Below are positions 35,331 to 48,145 of a stretch of 64,000 bases of DNA, piece by piece. The notes beneath the pieces are model-generated. The model did no database searches and had not been told where the DNA came from. It saw only the letters and a program-made list of their open reading frames with translations. Origin of the DNA: Sciurus carolinensis (lineage: Eukaryota > Chordata > Mammalia > Rodentia > Sciuridae). The stretch's first letter is position 1; each line of letters begins with the position of its first letter. Position numbers and translations under genes: made by a program. Location of the stretch: contig NC_062221.1 in NCBI RefSeq assembly GCF_902686445.1, positions 33,744,575 through 33,808,574 on the forward strand, in the 5' to 3' direction.

Positions 35331-37989
35331 AGAGAAAAAAAGTGGATTGACCATTCCTAATGTGCATATTTAGATAAATGATTCTAGTTTTGAGTGTTTC
35401 CTACATCTTTAGTACTAAGAAGGTCTTGTTTACAAATCTGTGAATAATAATATTAACAAAATAAAGAATTATTTACTAAGCTTATACTGATGGGCTATGT
35501 AAGCAGTTCTACAACGATTTATCAATTAATGGAGCTTTCACATTTATTCTATTAACCAGACATTATTTATCTGTTTAATAATGAATAGGGATAGGTTTAT
35601 AACTGAGGGCAAAGAAATGCAATATTTTAAGTTACAGACACAACATTCTAATCTATGTCTGTGTTCTTAATCATAGCAGTTTGCTTTGCCTAATGAATGT
35701 TATCATTTACTTTGTTATGTAGTTATTATTATTTTTTCAATTGTTTATTTAATACTCATATATTAAGAATGCCCTAAATGGCAGATAATATGCTAAGCAA
35801 TGTATGAATAAGGAATTTTAAAAAATCCCATAACTGACCTTTCATCAGTCTGTCTACTGGGAGACAAAAATCTCAAAAATAATTGTAACACTGACAAAAG
35901 TAGTTAATGCAGAATATTCATCACCTTTCTTCCTCAACACTACTTCTCTCACAAACACAACACATAAATACACATGCACAAATACACATGTGCATAAGCA
36001 TGTGCTGTCTAAAAGACTGAATTCTTGCTGGATCATCTCTTGTTTTGCAGAAACAAATAATAAGGGACATATCTTGTTATTGAGAGAAAAAAAGTAACTG
36101 AAAGATCAGTCTATAGTTTAAGGATCATCATAGCAGACCCAAAACAGTGTGCGTGTGTGTTCGTGTGAATATTTTATATGAATATTTATAGTTATGTGTT
36201 TGTGCATGTGTGTATTATGTCTGAGACAGAAATGTAGATAAAACAAACTTAACTAGAGATATAATTGAAAACTGGACATAAGATACACATAAAGACATAG
36301 AGGTTGAATTTTATCAAAAAAATTTGAAAGGAGACTATAGGCAGGATTTCAGGGAGAAGGTGCTAGAAGATAATGCCTTTTAAATTACCACTATACACAG
36401 ATGAAAGATGTTCAAATTATTTAAAATACGTTTTCCTGTTCATTTACTCTACGTATTTTCTCAATTCTTAGGTCAAATGATTGTACTTTTATATTTTAAT
36501 TACTTTTATTTCTTATGTTCATGCTCCTTGCTAGGTGACATTGCATAAATACTGAATCACAAGAAAACTTGCATGAAATTACAGTTAAATTATTGTAATA
36601 AAACTTCTTAATCCTGCAAGGTATTGGGCAAATTAAGAAGATGCGGAGAGGAGAAAACTGTTAAGGGAAAAAGGCCAAAGTGTCTGGCACTCAGTTTTGT
36701 CACAGGCGTGTTAGACTGTTCACCTCTCTCATACGAAATTGCAAGAGCCTTTGCTCTCTTAGAACATTTTCCTTTGACTTAAAGATTATACATTTTCTTA
36801 ATATTTTATTTTCTCTTTGTTTATATTGATTTTACTTCTTAATAATTTTTTTCATTTTAACCTTGTCAAATTGATCACTTTTTTATTGTTATTTTAAGTT
36901 TTGCACTGAGTTTTTTTTTCAGTTGGTCAAAAGTCTGTCCCAAGTATTATCTATACATTTATTGGTGCTTTATTGAATGCACAAGTTAGATTGGAAGAAA
37001 TGCTCTTTCATGACATTGAACATTTATCTCTATAACTATTATATTTCTTTCTAATTAGCCAAGCACATTTCAAGTCACTTGAGACTGTAATATAGCTCTT
37101 TTCATAAAAATGGACCTTCCATTTTATAAGAAAAACTATTTCTAAAACAACATAATTTTATTGATATTTATGAAGATATTTTTAAATATATTTCTGTTAG
37201 AATTACAAGGATGTTTATCAGAATGCAAAGACTGGAAGTCATAAAACTAGTTAGGCCCTTAGCAAAATAATTCAGAGAAAAGCAGCCAGAAATAGAAAGA
37301 CATTATAAGGGCACAGAATTTAAAATTACATAGCAGTACTTGCTATGAAATCAAAATTTTGGTGAAGAATTTGATGCCATGCAAACTGTAGACAGTACAC
37401 CTGAAAATGGTTTAAAAGATATTTAGGTAATTCTTCATCATCTCTGGTTATTCTGTGAAAAATCCAAAATAATTTTATGTAAATTAATTTTCCAATTATG
37501 TTGTCATCTTCCATTGCTTACAATTAAGAAGTCTGACTAGATTCCACAAAAATAGGAGAAACGGAATTTGGCTGGGATCCAGTTCTAACTATGTGGTAAA
37601 AATACACAATTCAGGATAGAATAGTCTCATGTAATCCTTGCTTTTTGCACATATATGATTCTGCCTTCAGATATGTTAAGCTCAACAGGTCCACATCTAA
37701 CTCGTAACCTTATCTCTCAAACCTGCCACTAATTGGTGTTCCCTATATTTATCATTTTCCTGAGACTATCCAACAAGTAAATTACTTCCAAAACCAAATT
37801 TGATAATCTATTTTCAAATTTCTTTAACGGTTTGCTGTCTCCTCTGTAAGATGAGATTCAATCTCTTTAGCAGAGCACTAAAGGTCTGTCTTAGCCATAA
37901 TGTCTCAAATGACCCCACACTTTTCCTTAGATATTAGATCTCAGATCCCTGTAGTTTTGTATAGATCTTCTACTAGGCTATACGTCTGA
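35331..37989. other. No gene seen
   Basis: AT-rich sequence with a weak MIR-like patch around 35490-35620 that is too degraded to call. Confidence 0.5.
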
Positions 37990-38240
37990 ACATGTATGCA
38001 CTGTCTTCCTTCTTTGCCTGTTCCTTTGGCTGTCTTTGGTAAGTGACATCAGGATAGATAGACTCTTAGGTAGACTTCCCTGATTATCTATCTGGAATAA
38101 GTGCTATGTTAACATTCCCAAAACACCTAACCCATGAATTACACTTCTATTATGACTTTATTTGTGTAAAACAGTGATTTCTTTCATTCTTTCAGAATTC
38201 AAATGTTTCTTAAGTAAGCACTCTATCATAATCATCCTTG
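37990..38240 (+). mobile_element. Possible L2 fragment
   Basis: 'gacttccctgattatctatc', 'acacctaac' and 'ttacacttctattatgac' fit an eroded L2 3' region in plus orientation. Weak. Confidence 0.3.
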
Positions 38241-40094
38241 GTCCCAAGTGTTTATTAATAGGTTCAATATGTGAAAAAAAATAATGCTTAAAATAGTTCC
38301 TTGATTTTAGGTAATGTAGGAAACCAACCAGACTTTGAAGATGGAATTTAACAATTTATTTGAAATCATTTTACAAACTCTCTAAGTTATCATCTGTGCT
38401 TAGATTATCATTGTGACCATTTTGAGAGTACCTTGTTACTAGAGAAGGGAGTTAATATTAAGATAAAATTTACACCTTTAGGTTATTTATACCTATGATG
38501 TAGACATACATATCTAGTGATTAAAATAATGTACAACAAACTTTGTTGAAATTTTTTCAATTAAAATGTATTTAAAAAACATAATATTGCATTTAAAATG
38601 TGAACTTTTTGCTTTTAATTACTTTTTCATTTAGAAAAATAGCATTGTAGGATAAGTGTTTACTTACTTTTGAAAATGTTCTGACATTTCCAATCAAATA
38701 TTATAATGTTGGATAGTTTTATTAGATTTTACATGAATTAATCATGATGCTTAAAATATTTATTACAAACATAATCTTTTTCAAATACATAATTTTTGTA
38801 TGTGCAAAATAAAATACCAAAATACAACCATCCTTTGAGTATGTATTTTCCCCCTATTTTAGGCATTATGTATTGTGAAATCACCTTTTGAACCATTTTA
38901 TTAGCTAAGGGAAATTAGTTTTAACACTGCGTGTGGTACTTTGATACACATAATTATAAGTTCATATTTAAATCTCCCAGAAATAAACACCAATAAATTA
39001 TCTTCCAATACACAGGAAATTAAAAGTTACAAATTGTTTCTCAGATTACTTTAATAAAACACTGCATATATATATATAGATATATATATATATGTATACC
39101 CTCATTTCATAGGAAATAAAAGCATCCCTATTTAAAAGTATATGCTGTATTTTCTATATTTTATCATATAAAATTTGATTTTGAAAAACTAAATGTGAAT
39201 ATTACCCATTATTGAGGAAAATTAATCATTTCATTTATATCTTTACAAAATCAACAAATAATTGTCAAGTGTTAACATTCATTTAAAAATGTCTGTGATA
39301 TGTGTATGCTTTATCACATATTCAAATTTAGAAATGGAAATGTTTACATGTGCATGTTCATAACTATTCAACAATATGCGATAAAATATTTTCTTTAAGT
39401 ATACTGTATATTTGTTATGCTTTGTATAAAAACAAACAACAGCTAAGACATAAAGCAAATTAGGCCTAACTCCTCTGTAAAATTGCTTATGTTCTGATTT
39501 TTTCCTGACCTTGAATAGTACAAGTCTTCCCATTGCTTTAGTTTCCACCCTTTTTCTTCTTTCAATTTTCTTTGAAACCAAGGTCAGACCTTCTATATCA
39601 GTTCCCTACAGAGTAAGAAATGGCTTATGAGAAAGTACAGAAGCTATTTGGGATTGGAGTTATAACTTAAAGGGAAACATCTAAAGACAAAAAAGTTGGA
39701 AAGGCCCAAAGGTTTCATGTGCAACCCTTAAAGGAAAAAAAATAAAGAAAGGTCATACAGATACTAAAACTATATATGATTTGATTTCAACTTTGATGAA
39801 AAGTTCCTTCAGAGCTTGGGTAGGAGAATTATAAGTAATTTCAGTTTTAAGAGAGTTCTTACTTATCATTATATTTTAACTGCATTATGTATTTTTATAG
39901 ACCATAATATTTTCACCTATAATATCCTTCATTGCTTTAGTTATTCATGGAGGCAAAAACAGTTTATTTCACAAGTTAATAGAGAGTCAGTGATAACAAT
40001 TCAATTTATAAACTTTTATGGTTATATGAATAGACATGGAAATGAGGAACGAATCAGTGCTCTTTGCTCCTAATGCCTAAATTGAAGGAAAGTC
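38241..40094. other. No gene seen
   Basis: Very AT-rich sequence with a TA repeat at about 39066-39095. Confidence 0.55.
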
Positions 40095-40505
40095 AAGGGT
40101 TGAATGTTTTCTCTCATACATGAAGCTACAGAGAAATTAAGAATTTATAAAAAAAAAAAAAAGATGGAAGAGCTCATGAAAATAGAAGGAAGAGCAGTAA
40201 AGTAGAGGAAGGGAACAAAGGGGGACAAAGTAGGGTAGGGAAAGGGAAGGAACAGTAGAACAAAATTGACCAAATGAGCATGTATGAATGTATCACAATG
40301 AAATTCACTTCCACGTGTCAGTACAAGGCACCAATTAAAGAATAAATAAATAGAAGACCAGAGAGTAGAGGAAAGTTATTGAGAAAAGGGAGAAAGGAAG
40401 GAAAAGGGAAGTACTGGGGAAGAAATGGAGCAAATTATGTGCATACATTAATATGTCACAATGAATTCCACTATTATATATAATTAAAATGTACTAATAA
40501 AACCT
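40095..40505 (+). mobile_element. L1 3' UTR piece with internal duplication
   Basis: The segment starts 'gggttgaatgttttctctca', as in the 3' UTR of the older L1 at 61053, continues through the purine-rich L1 3' UTR and reaches an A-rich end at about 40350. A second, similar purine-rich block plus 'tatgtcacaatgaattccac' follows to 40505. No ORF2 sequence is attached. Confidence 0.65.
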
Positions 40506-40671
40506 AATACATATTTCAAATAAAAAGGACTGACAAAAAATAAAATTGAACATGTTTGAAACACACAGGTTTGTATGTGATATGGTTCATAGCTGGAGAG
40601 TTTTGCAAATATGTGTGTATATGGGAAAAGTAAGACTTAAATGGTATAGAATATACCTGAATGTATCAGAT

Positions 40672-40965
40672 TTTCAGGTTACCACACAAAGTACCACAAA
40701 ATGTGTCACTTAAAACAATTAGAAATTTCTTTTCTTTTCATTCTGAAGCCTGGAAGTTTTAAATCAAGGTGTAACAGGCACATGCTCTTTCTGCAAACCC
40801 TAGGAAAGTGTCTTGCTTCATCTTAGCCTCATATTACTGACCATTCTCTACATCCTTTGGTTATTATCCACCCACTCCAATTGGTGTCTTTTCCTTTCTT
40901 AATTTGTAGAACCTGCATGTGTCCTTGTGTAAAAATCTCCCTCTTCCTATAAGATCATTAGTCAT
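40672..40965 (-). mobile_element. MLT1-like LTR
   Basis: 'accacacaaagtaccacaaa', 'acttaaaacaattagaaatt' and 'cttcctataagatcat' are the reverse of MLT1 LTR text. Strongly eroded. Confidence 0.6.
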
Positions 40966-40984
40966 TGCATTTATTTATTTTATA

Positions 40985-41180
40985 TTTATTTATTTAATTT
41001 TTAAAATTTTATTTGTTCTAATTAGTTGTACATGACAGTAGAATGTATTTATACATTTTGATAGATCATACATAAATAGAGTATAATCTGTCATTTTTCT
41101 AATTGTGCATATTGCAGGATCACATTAGTCAAGCAGTCATATATGTACATGAGTTAATAATGTCTATGGGGGAAGAATGA
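40985..41180 (-). mobile_element. L1 3' end fragment
   Basis: 'gttctaattagttgtacatg' and 'atatatgtacatgagttaat' match the 3' UTR at 12045-12190 in the same orientation. Confidence 0.6.
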
Positions 41181-41261
41181 TAGTAGTCATTGCATTTAGA
41201 GCCTACATTAATCCATTATGAACTTGTGTCAACATCATTACTTTTGTAGACCCATTGGTCA

Positions 41262-41778
41262 TCCCTTGATCCCTTGGTATCTATAGGGGATTCATTCTAG
41301 GACCCCTGTATATACCCAAATCTGCAGATATTCAAGTCCCTTATAAAAAATGTTGTAGTTCACATTAACCTGTGAACTTCGTCTTATGTATTGTAAATTA
41401 TTAAAAAATTATTCCTAAATCTACATAATGCAAATACTATGTAAATAGTTGTGATGCTGGAATTTTCAAGAAAAATGATAAGGATATGTTTGTACATTTT
41501 CACAGTCAAAATAATCCTAATTAAATTCTGCTGTATGCAAATGGGAAGCCAAGAGAGCAATGTTCAAAGGAGTACTAGAGAAAGATTGTGCATCTATGAA
41601 ATCCTGGGAGGCTATAGCATGATATGCACACATATAACTTTATTTGCAGGAGTTCAACATAGTTTTCAGTCTGTGGAAAATTCAAGTTTGGCTTTGTGGA
41701 ACAATCTGAAATTTTCGTTTTGATATATTCAAACTGCAGTTGGGATGCAGAACCTGTGGATATTCAAGGCTAATTGTA
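41262..41778 (+). mobile_element. MER2/Tigger-like DNA transposon
   Basis: The left end 'cccttggtatctatagggga' and the right end 'gaacctgtggatattcaagg' are inverted-repeat-like. Inside, 'aaatctgcagatattcaagt' and 'tgcaaatactatgtaaatag' fit the TcMar-Tigger type MER2. It is longer than MER2 usually is (about 350 bp), so an inserted segment is likely around 41470-41640. Non-coding. Confidence 0.5.
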
Positions 41779-41945
41779 TTTCCAAATAAGGTAACATTCA
41801 CAGGTACAAATGATTAGGAATTGGCTATTTCTTTTAAAAGGACATGATTCAACACAGTAGACTAAATATAACACTGAAGTTATATTTGGAATTTGTTTGG
41901 GTTTTGCCTGTTTGATAAATGGGTTTTCTTTGTATTTGGTGATTT

Positions 41946-42052
41946 TCTTTTCTTTTTTTTTTTTTTTTTTTTTTTTGCTGTGGGCACTTTTGGGGAGAGC
42001 CCCATACTTGCTAGGTTTGCCATTGAAATATTGAAATATCCCTAGCCCTATG
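41946..42052 (-). mobile_element. Degenerate ID-derived SINE with T run
   Basis: A T tract (reverse A-tail) is followed by 'catacttgctaggtttgcca' and 'atatccctagccct', a reversed and worn ID head. Confidence 0.45.
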
Positions 42053-42296
42053 TTTGGTGAATTCTGAGTAAAAGTGATATCAGAAATCTGACCTAGAAAA
42101 TATATTTTGATAGAGAGAGAAGCAAATGTTAAAGCATGTAAGCTTTGTGTTAGAAAATAAATTTTCACCGCAGGTAAGGAGACTACAGGAAGTCTACTTT
42201 AAATGGTGAGATGGAAGACTTTCCCAGATGAGTGATAACTGACCTGATTTTATGACAATATGAGAAGACATGAACTAATGAAATCAGATTGGATAC

Positions 42297-42512
42297 TTTG
42301 TTTTTGTTTGTTTGTTTTTTGGTACTGGGGATTGAACCTGGGGCACTTAACCACTGAGTCACATCCTCAGTCTTTTTTACTTTTTTTAAAATTTTGAGAT
42401 GGTCTCACTAAGTTGCTTAGGGCCTCACTAAGTTGCAGAGACTGACTTTGAACTTGTGATCCTCTGACCTCAGCATCCTAAGCTACTGGGTACTGTGCCA
42501 CCATTCCTAACC
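42297..42512 (-). mobile_element. Composite SINE, MEN type
   Basis: 'ggtactggggattgaacctg' with 'ccactgagtcacatcctcag' is a reversed ID part, and 'tctcactaagttgcttaggg' to 'agctactgggtactgtgcca' is a reversed 7SL part. A GTTT-rich tail lies on the left. Confidence 0.7.
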
Positions 42513-42844
42513 ACACTGGACACTTTGAAAACCATTTTTCAGGATGTGGAAAGGGAGTATATTTAAGGAGATGAAAATGAGGTAGGTATCAGATTTGGAA
42601 GCATAGTTAAGGATCAATACTATAAATGTATATTTTACTTTTATTAATTCAACACACTTATACCCAAATAAAAAATAATTAAAACACACTGTGTAAAAGT
42701 TTTTGTTATAAAAGTTTAATACATTTTTATTAGTACCAACATATAGTGCAACTGATCTCATATGCTGCTATACAAGTTCACTAAAATCAGTTGCTTTGAA
42801 ATTCATTTCCAAATCTCAGCTTGCATTTTCAATAAATTGTATGT
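42513..42844. other. No gene seen
   Basis: AT-rich spacer. Confidence 0.45.
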
Positions 42845-43980
42845 TAAAAGTTTTAGATTTATAGAAAAGAATTGAGAAAACAGTAGACAGTTCTCATATA
42901 ACCAGTTTTCCTGTTATTAACTTACATTCATATGAGACATTTATTATATTAAGAAACTAATCATAGTACATTATTCTTTAGTAAACATAACATTCAGATT
43001 TCTTTATTTTTTATCTAATACTTTTTTTCTATTTCATCATCCAAATTAGGATACCACATCATATTTAGTGTTCATGTCTCTGTAGACTCCTCTTGGCTAT
43101 GGCAGCTTCTAAGATTTTCCTCATTTTTGACCTTATAGGCAGTTATGAAGTACTGGTCATATATTTCCAAAATTTCCATCAATTATTGAAGTTCATTTAC
43201 ATTTTTAATCATGTTTCTCAGGTATAAATTGATAAATTAGAGTTACTTGTTTGGAGGTAGTCTATCACTGAAGTGCCAAAGGAAGTGGTTTAACCTTTGT
43301 AAAGATACTCTTTTCTCTCCTTTATATACCATATTCATTGGAATTTAGTTAGCATTATTCAGCTCACACTTAAAGAATGGGGAGTCTAAGTCTACCTCTT
43401 TGAAGACAAAATATTTTCAAAATTGTGGTATTCTTAAAGGAAGATTCATCTTTTCTTTCCTATTTATTTATTTATTTTGTAACAGTATGGACTCTTGGAT
43501 ATTTACTTTACATCTTGGTTTTTAATCCACAATTACTTGACCCAGTCACTCAAATTGTTTTCCCTTTGATTACTGAGAATTTTTCAGTTAGCTCTGGGGT
43601 TTCTCTGACATGCCCTTAGTAGTTTATCTTTTAGTTCTTTGTTTCTGAGTAGCTCATAATGTATATTTATCTTTCCATGTCTTTAAGCTTCCATTTCTTC
43701 AAGGGATCCTATTTACTTTTTTGGAAAATGATGCTAGAACCCAATCTTATGTAGCTACATATGCTTGTTGCTGTTGGAGTGTGATTGTTGGCTATCTCAA
43801 CTGAGAAAGACAGAGCATATATATATGTGCATATTCACCTGGGCATTTGTATCTATCTGCAAATATTCTGTATCTAACCATCTGGATCTATGTTAAATTA
43901 AACATGAGTTTTATCTGGTATCTCTAAGACTAATTCACTAACATATGGGTCAGTTTAGTTTTCTGTGCTTGCTTTTTTAC
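42845..43980 (-). mobile_element. Old L1M-like LINE 3' region
   Basis: Text such as 'atttatagaaaagaattgag', 'gtagactcctcttggctatg' and 'gctcacacttaaagaatggg' is characteristic of a mammal-wide old LINE 3' region in reverse. All coding capacity is lost. Confidence 0.5.
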
Positions 43981-44114
43981 AAATTCTCACTCCAATACTG
44001 AGAAGCTTACCATTTGACATCCATTTACTTAATAATTTAAATCTTGTATAAGTTTATAGTAGTACATGTTAAACATATCCCTTGGAAAGTAGCTATCAAA
44101 TGAGTTTTCTTAAA

Positions 44115-44510
44115 AATGTACAAGTCTTTCACCTGCTTAGTTAAGTTTATTTCTAAGTTTTTATTACTTTTGTACAGTTATGATTGCTATCTTCATTTCC
44201 TTTTTGGATTCTTCATAGTTGGTGTTTAGAAATACAACATATTTTTGTTTGTTAATTTTTTCATAACTTTGCTGAATTAATTTATTAGTTCTAACATGAT
44301 TTTGGGGTTTATGTGAAATCATTAGAGGGGTGTGTGTGTATGTGTGTGTACACTCATATATACAATGTTGTCAGACAACAGAACTAATTTTTCTTTTTTC
44401 CTTTCTAATTTCAGTTATGATTTTTCTTTTTTCCTTTTCCCTAATAGCTCTGAGTACAGCCATTAGTATGTTGAATAGAAATGGAAAAAGCAATATCTTT
44501 GTCTTGGCGG
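44115..44510 (-). mobile_element. Old L1 ORF2 relic
   Basis: 'ttagttaagtttatttctaa' and 'tagtatgttgaatagaaatg' are the reverse complement of the ORF2 reverse transcriptase region around the FADD motif, strongly eroded. A TG repeat interrupts it at about 44329-44350. Confidence 0.6.
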
Positions 44511-44778
44511 TCCATAATTAAGTAATCAGTCTCAGCTAAGGATAAGAAGCAAGCCAAACTTCTTCTCAAGAGAGTATTACTTGGGTGCAGAAGATGGAAA
44601 CATTTTGCCCCTAAATTTTCAATGTCCTCTCTTTGATTTACCCGTAAAGGCTTAACAGATTCTCCAAATAGCCTATTTACCAATAACACTCAAACAATGT
44701 CAGATCTGCTAAACTGAATATTAAGAAGAGAAGGTTTACCAAAAGGTGCAACTACTATGCAAGCTGCATAGTAACTCT

Positions 44779-44838
44779 AAGTTGTTTTTGTCAGGCATTT
44801 TGGTCACAGTGACAAAAAGAAAAAAAAAAAAAAAAAAG
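44779..44838 (+). mobile_element. MaLR LTR 3' end fragment
   Basis: 'taagttgtttttgtcaggca' and 'ttggtcacagtgacaaaaag', followed by an A run, match the 3' terminal part of the MaLR LTR at 23066-23472. Confidence 0.5.
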
Positions 44839-45129
44839 CGGCTGTGTAGTAGCCTGGACAAGTTGCAAAGTCTTCTTCTCTGAAACCCACTCAAAATTAG
44901 TACATTCTTTATTCTATTCTGTAAATGAGCTAGAATAATGTAGAATATGTTCCTCAAAACTTCTGAGAGACTTAATAGGTATTGTTTCTCTTTTAGTTGT
45001 AAGTGTACCACATATTCTTCATCTTAAAAGGGATATTTTGATATTTTCCACACCACTGGAATTCTGAAAATTAAATGAGGTGGAGCTTCGTGAATTTTTC
45101 TCAAATCTGTTTATGACCCTCTGACATGC

Positions 45130-45240
45130 AAATGTGCCAACAATTTGTCAGGGGTAGTTGCTCTTTGCTAAGTAATTTAATCTCTATAATCTTATGGGAG
45201 TAATAGACCAATGTTATGCCCAGAGGAAGACAAAGTTTTG
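45130..45240 (-). mobile_element. Possible MIR fragment
   Basis: 'ctaagtaatttaatctctat' and 'tgcccagaggaagacaaag' fit the reversed core/3' part of MIR. Weak. Confidence 0.3.
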
Positions 45241-45605
45241 ACATATAGCTGGAGAGTTGGTACAAACTTGAGATAGGAAGAAATATGAAGACTGTCTTTA
45301 AAAAAACACCTAATCTCTTCTTTCAATAAGTTGTGATCTGTAAACTGACTCATGTTTGCAAATTGATTAATTGATCAGTATTCCCTTTTTTGGTGATTTA
45401 CATTAGTTATATTTCTGCACACTTAGATTGGTTAGATTTGTTTACACTTAACCCCAAATTTTTTCACTTGTACAAACCAAGGATTTAGTAGACTGTCCAT
45501 TTATTTCTTTTCTAGCGATCCCATGAACAACCAGCCAGCATCAAATATCTCTGTGAGTCAGAATATTCTGACTACTGTTATGTGTTTGTATTACAGTAAG
45601 CATAC

Positions 45606-45965
45606 TGTTATGGTTGGGATATGAGATGTCCCCAAAACTCCTATGTTAATGCAGGAATATCCAGAGGTGAAATGATTAGATTACTAGGATTGTAGTACCA
45701 TAAGCAATGGATTCATCCATTTGTTGAATTAACAATTTGAATGGACCAACTGGGTGGTAACTATAGGCAGATGGGTCATGGCTGGGGAAGATGGGTTAAT
45801 GAAGGTGTGCCCTGGAAAAATTCTTCTTCTTTGTATACCCTTCTCCTCTCTCTCTCTCTCTCTCTCTCTCTGCTTTCTGGTCACCATGAGCAGAGCAGCA
45901 TGCCTCCGCCATGATGTGCTGCCTCCTGTTTGGCCTAGAGTAATAGAGTCAGTCAACCAAACCAA
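45606..45965 (+). mobile_element. MaLR-type LTR, 3'-truncated
   Basis: Starts TGTTATGGTTGGGATATGAG after 'catac'. The body follows the MaLR pattern, including 'gtcaccatgagcagagcagc' and 'gtttggcctagagtaataga', with a (TC)n expansion at about 45846-45871. The usual ending is missing. Confidence 0.7.
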
Positions 45966-47732
45966 AATACCAGAACAAAAGAGATGAGATCAAAGGTGTA
46001 CTGGAGTTTGAAAATATTTAGGGGATAATTCAAATCCATAGAAACAAATGAGAATCAGAGACGGTAGCATAAAGTTGAGTGCAACAAACTCTATGAGTGT
46101 ATATTTGCTATCCTTTCTTATCTCTGCTTATTTAAAAAAACACAAAATTTATATTAAGTAATATCTTCAACAATATATTATTGGGCTACTAATGTATGCA
46201 CCCATTCTAATTGCCCATGAATTTGAGTGTTCAGGAAGGAATTTAAAGGGATGGTAAGTCCTTGCAGATTCCTTCACAGAGACCAAGGTATCTACAGTTG
46301 AAGTAAAGGGCAGATATCTTGGTCAAGCACATGGTACAATACAGCAGTATGCTTTTTGGAATTGTATGTAGAACCAAGACTATTTACCTGAGTTATGTGC
46401 TGTTTGTTCTGAAGTGGAAAACAATTCAATCTCTGTATTTTGTGTGCAAGCATGGTTTGCTCATTGGTTGTACTGGTCTTCAAAATGTCCAAGACATGTA
46501 ATTCCTCCCTCACCTTCCCACCTTGGCATGGAGCCTCGGGTTCTACCCTCAGACAGAGAAACTATGGCATAACACCTCGTCCCACTTATTTTGGAAAATG
46601 CAGACTCTCATACTTACTGAGATGGGAGTAAGAGACTAACACTCGTATATTCCTAGGGACTGTCATTGGGAACCATCTTTGACTTAGTATCTGGCCACAG
46701 GTTTTTAAGGGAGAGCAAAAAAGATGAATGAAGCAACAGGCCCAGAGTTGGCAGCAATTATTTCCTAGCCCAGTTCTATGGGACCAGAATTTTAATTTTC
46801 ATCTTACGTATGGTAAAGAAAAACTTCAAACATGAAGATAGACAAAGATTATAAAGATTTAACATTTTTAAACTTTAAAGAAAGAATAGTAAGCTTACAG
46901 CTATATATACTTTTTTCTTCTTTCAGCTCCATTTCCTTCCCTTTAACAAATCAGTGTATACCTCCCGTCACTGTGAATTTAGTTCCCTGGGCACCTGTGG
47001 TGATTCCTTCTCAATCTGCACAATGGAGAGATTCCTAAAATAGTCATATATATCAACTATGAGGAAAATTTTGTTCAGAGTGCTAGAAGGAAGATATATA
47101 AAAATCATGTAAAAGTGTCCAACAGTCATTATTCTTACTTGATTATTGAAGTTTATTAGTAAGATTGATTATATTTTTAACCCATGCATAAAATGTACAG
47201 GGAGTACTATAATCCTAATGATATATAGTTTTAGCATTAATATACCTTATATATAATAAATTATACATTTGATAAAATTTAATTATCTTACTAAATATTC
47301 TTAAAAGGAATGTCCAGACTCATACGTAACTTTCAAATAAGTGGACCGTTTAATAAAAAGATATTTTATGAGTTTTTGAAGAGTAGGGAAATTTAAATGA
47401 AAAGATTTTCTTTTCTAAGCAGTTGAAATGATGTTTGTGGTTGTTGATACATTTATAAAAGATAATCTGTATGAGTTTTAAATAAGCAATGCAGTGTATT
47501 TTTCTCCATGATATCTTTATCTCAGCTAAAAAAAAAGATACAGTAAACAGATTTAGGCAATTTTCAAAAATATCATCCTATAAATACAAGTATCTTCACA
47601 GGTTCTGTTTTATTAGATTTTAAGTATAGTTTAGAAAAGAAAAATTATAGGCCCAATTGTTCACATTTGGAAAGTAAAACAGAAAAATGATTGTAAAGAT
47701 AAATAACTGGGTAAAGTGATAGTGGAAGTTTG
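45966..47732. other. No gene recognised
   Basis: The part 46240-46800 is GC-richer than its surroundings and contains overlapping short frames, but none shows a known domain and no splice structure is visible. The remainder is AT-rich. Confidence 0.45.
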
Positions 47733-48056
47733 TATTAGTTTTCTAGCTAAAAAGCAAAAATCAGAAACTTGATTAAACAGCAGAAATTTATTCTTTGAGT
47801 CAGAAAACTAGAAGTCCAAGAGCATATTTTTATCAAGTCTGGTTTTCCTGAGGACTCATGCCTTGCCTTACAGATGGCTACATTTCTCTGCATCTATGAT
47901 TACCCCTCCTTATGTGGTAATAAGTTTAACTGATGCCTTGTTATAATGGATCTAATCAAGTTAAAATGGATTAGGTCTCATCCATGTAACCTATTTCACA
48001 CTAATTACCCTATGAAACCTGTGGGAGTAGGAGGTACAATTTAGCCCATAGCATTG
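47733..48056 (-). mobile_element. MLT1-like LTR
   Basis: Begins 'tgtattagttttctagctaa', includes 'aacagcagaaatttattctt' and ends 'tttagcccatagca', the reverse of MLT1 LTR ends. Confidence 0.7.
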
Positions 48057-48145
48057 TCTTAAAATTTGAAGCAATAATTTGTTGGTAAATTTAGAAAGAG
48101 GGCACCGACCATTTAACATAAAATGATTGCTAATTATGATTGCTA

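Noticed and set aside
41770..42168. 132-codon minus-strand frame
   Set aside because: Contains the poly-Lys product of a T run and runs through a degenerate SINE and unrelated flanks.
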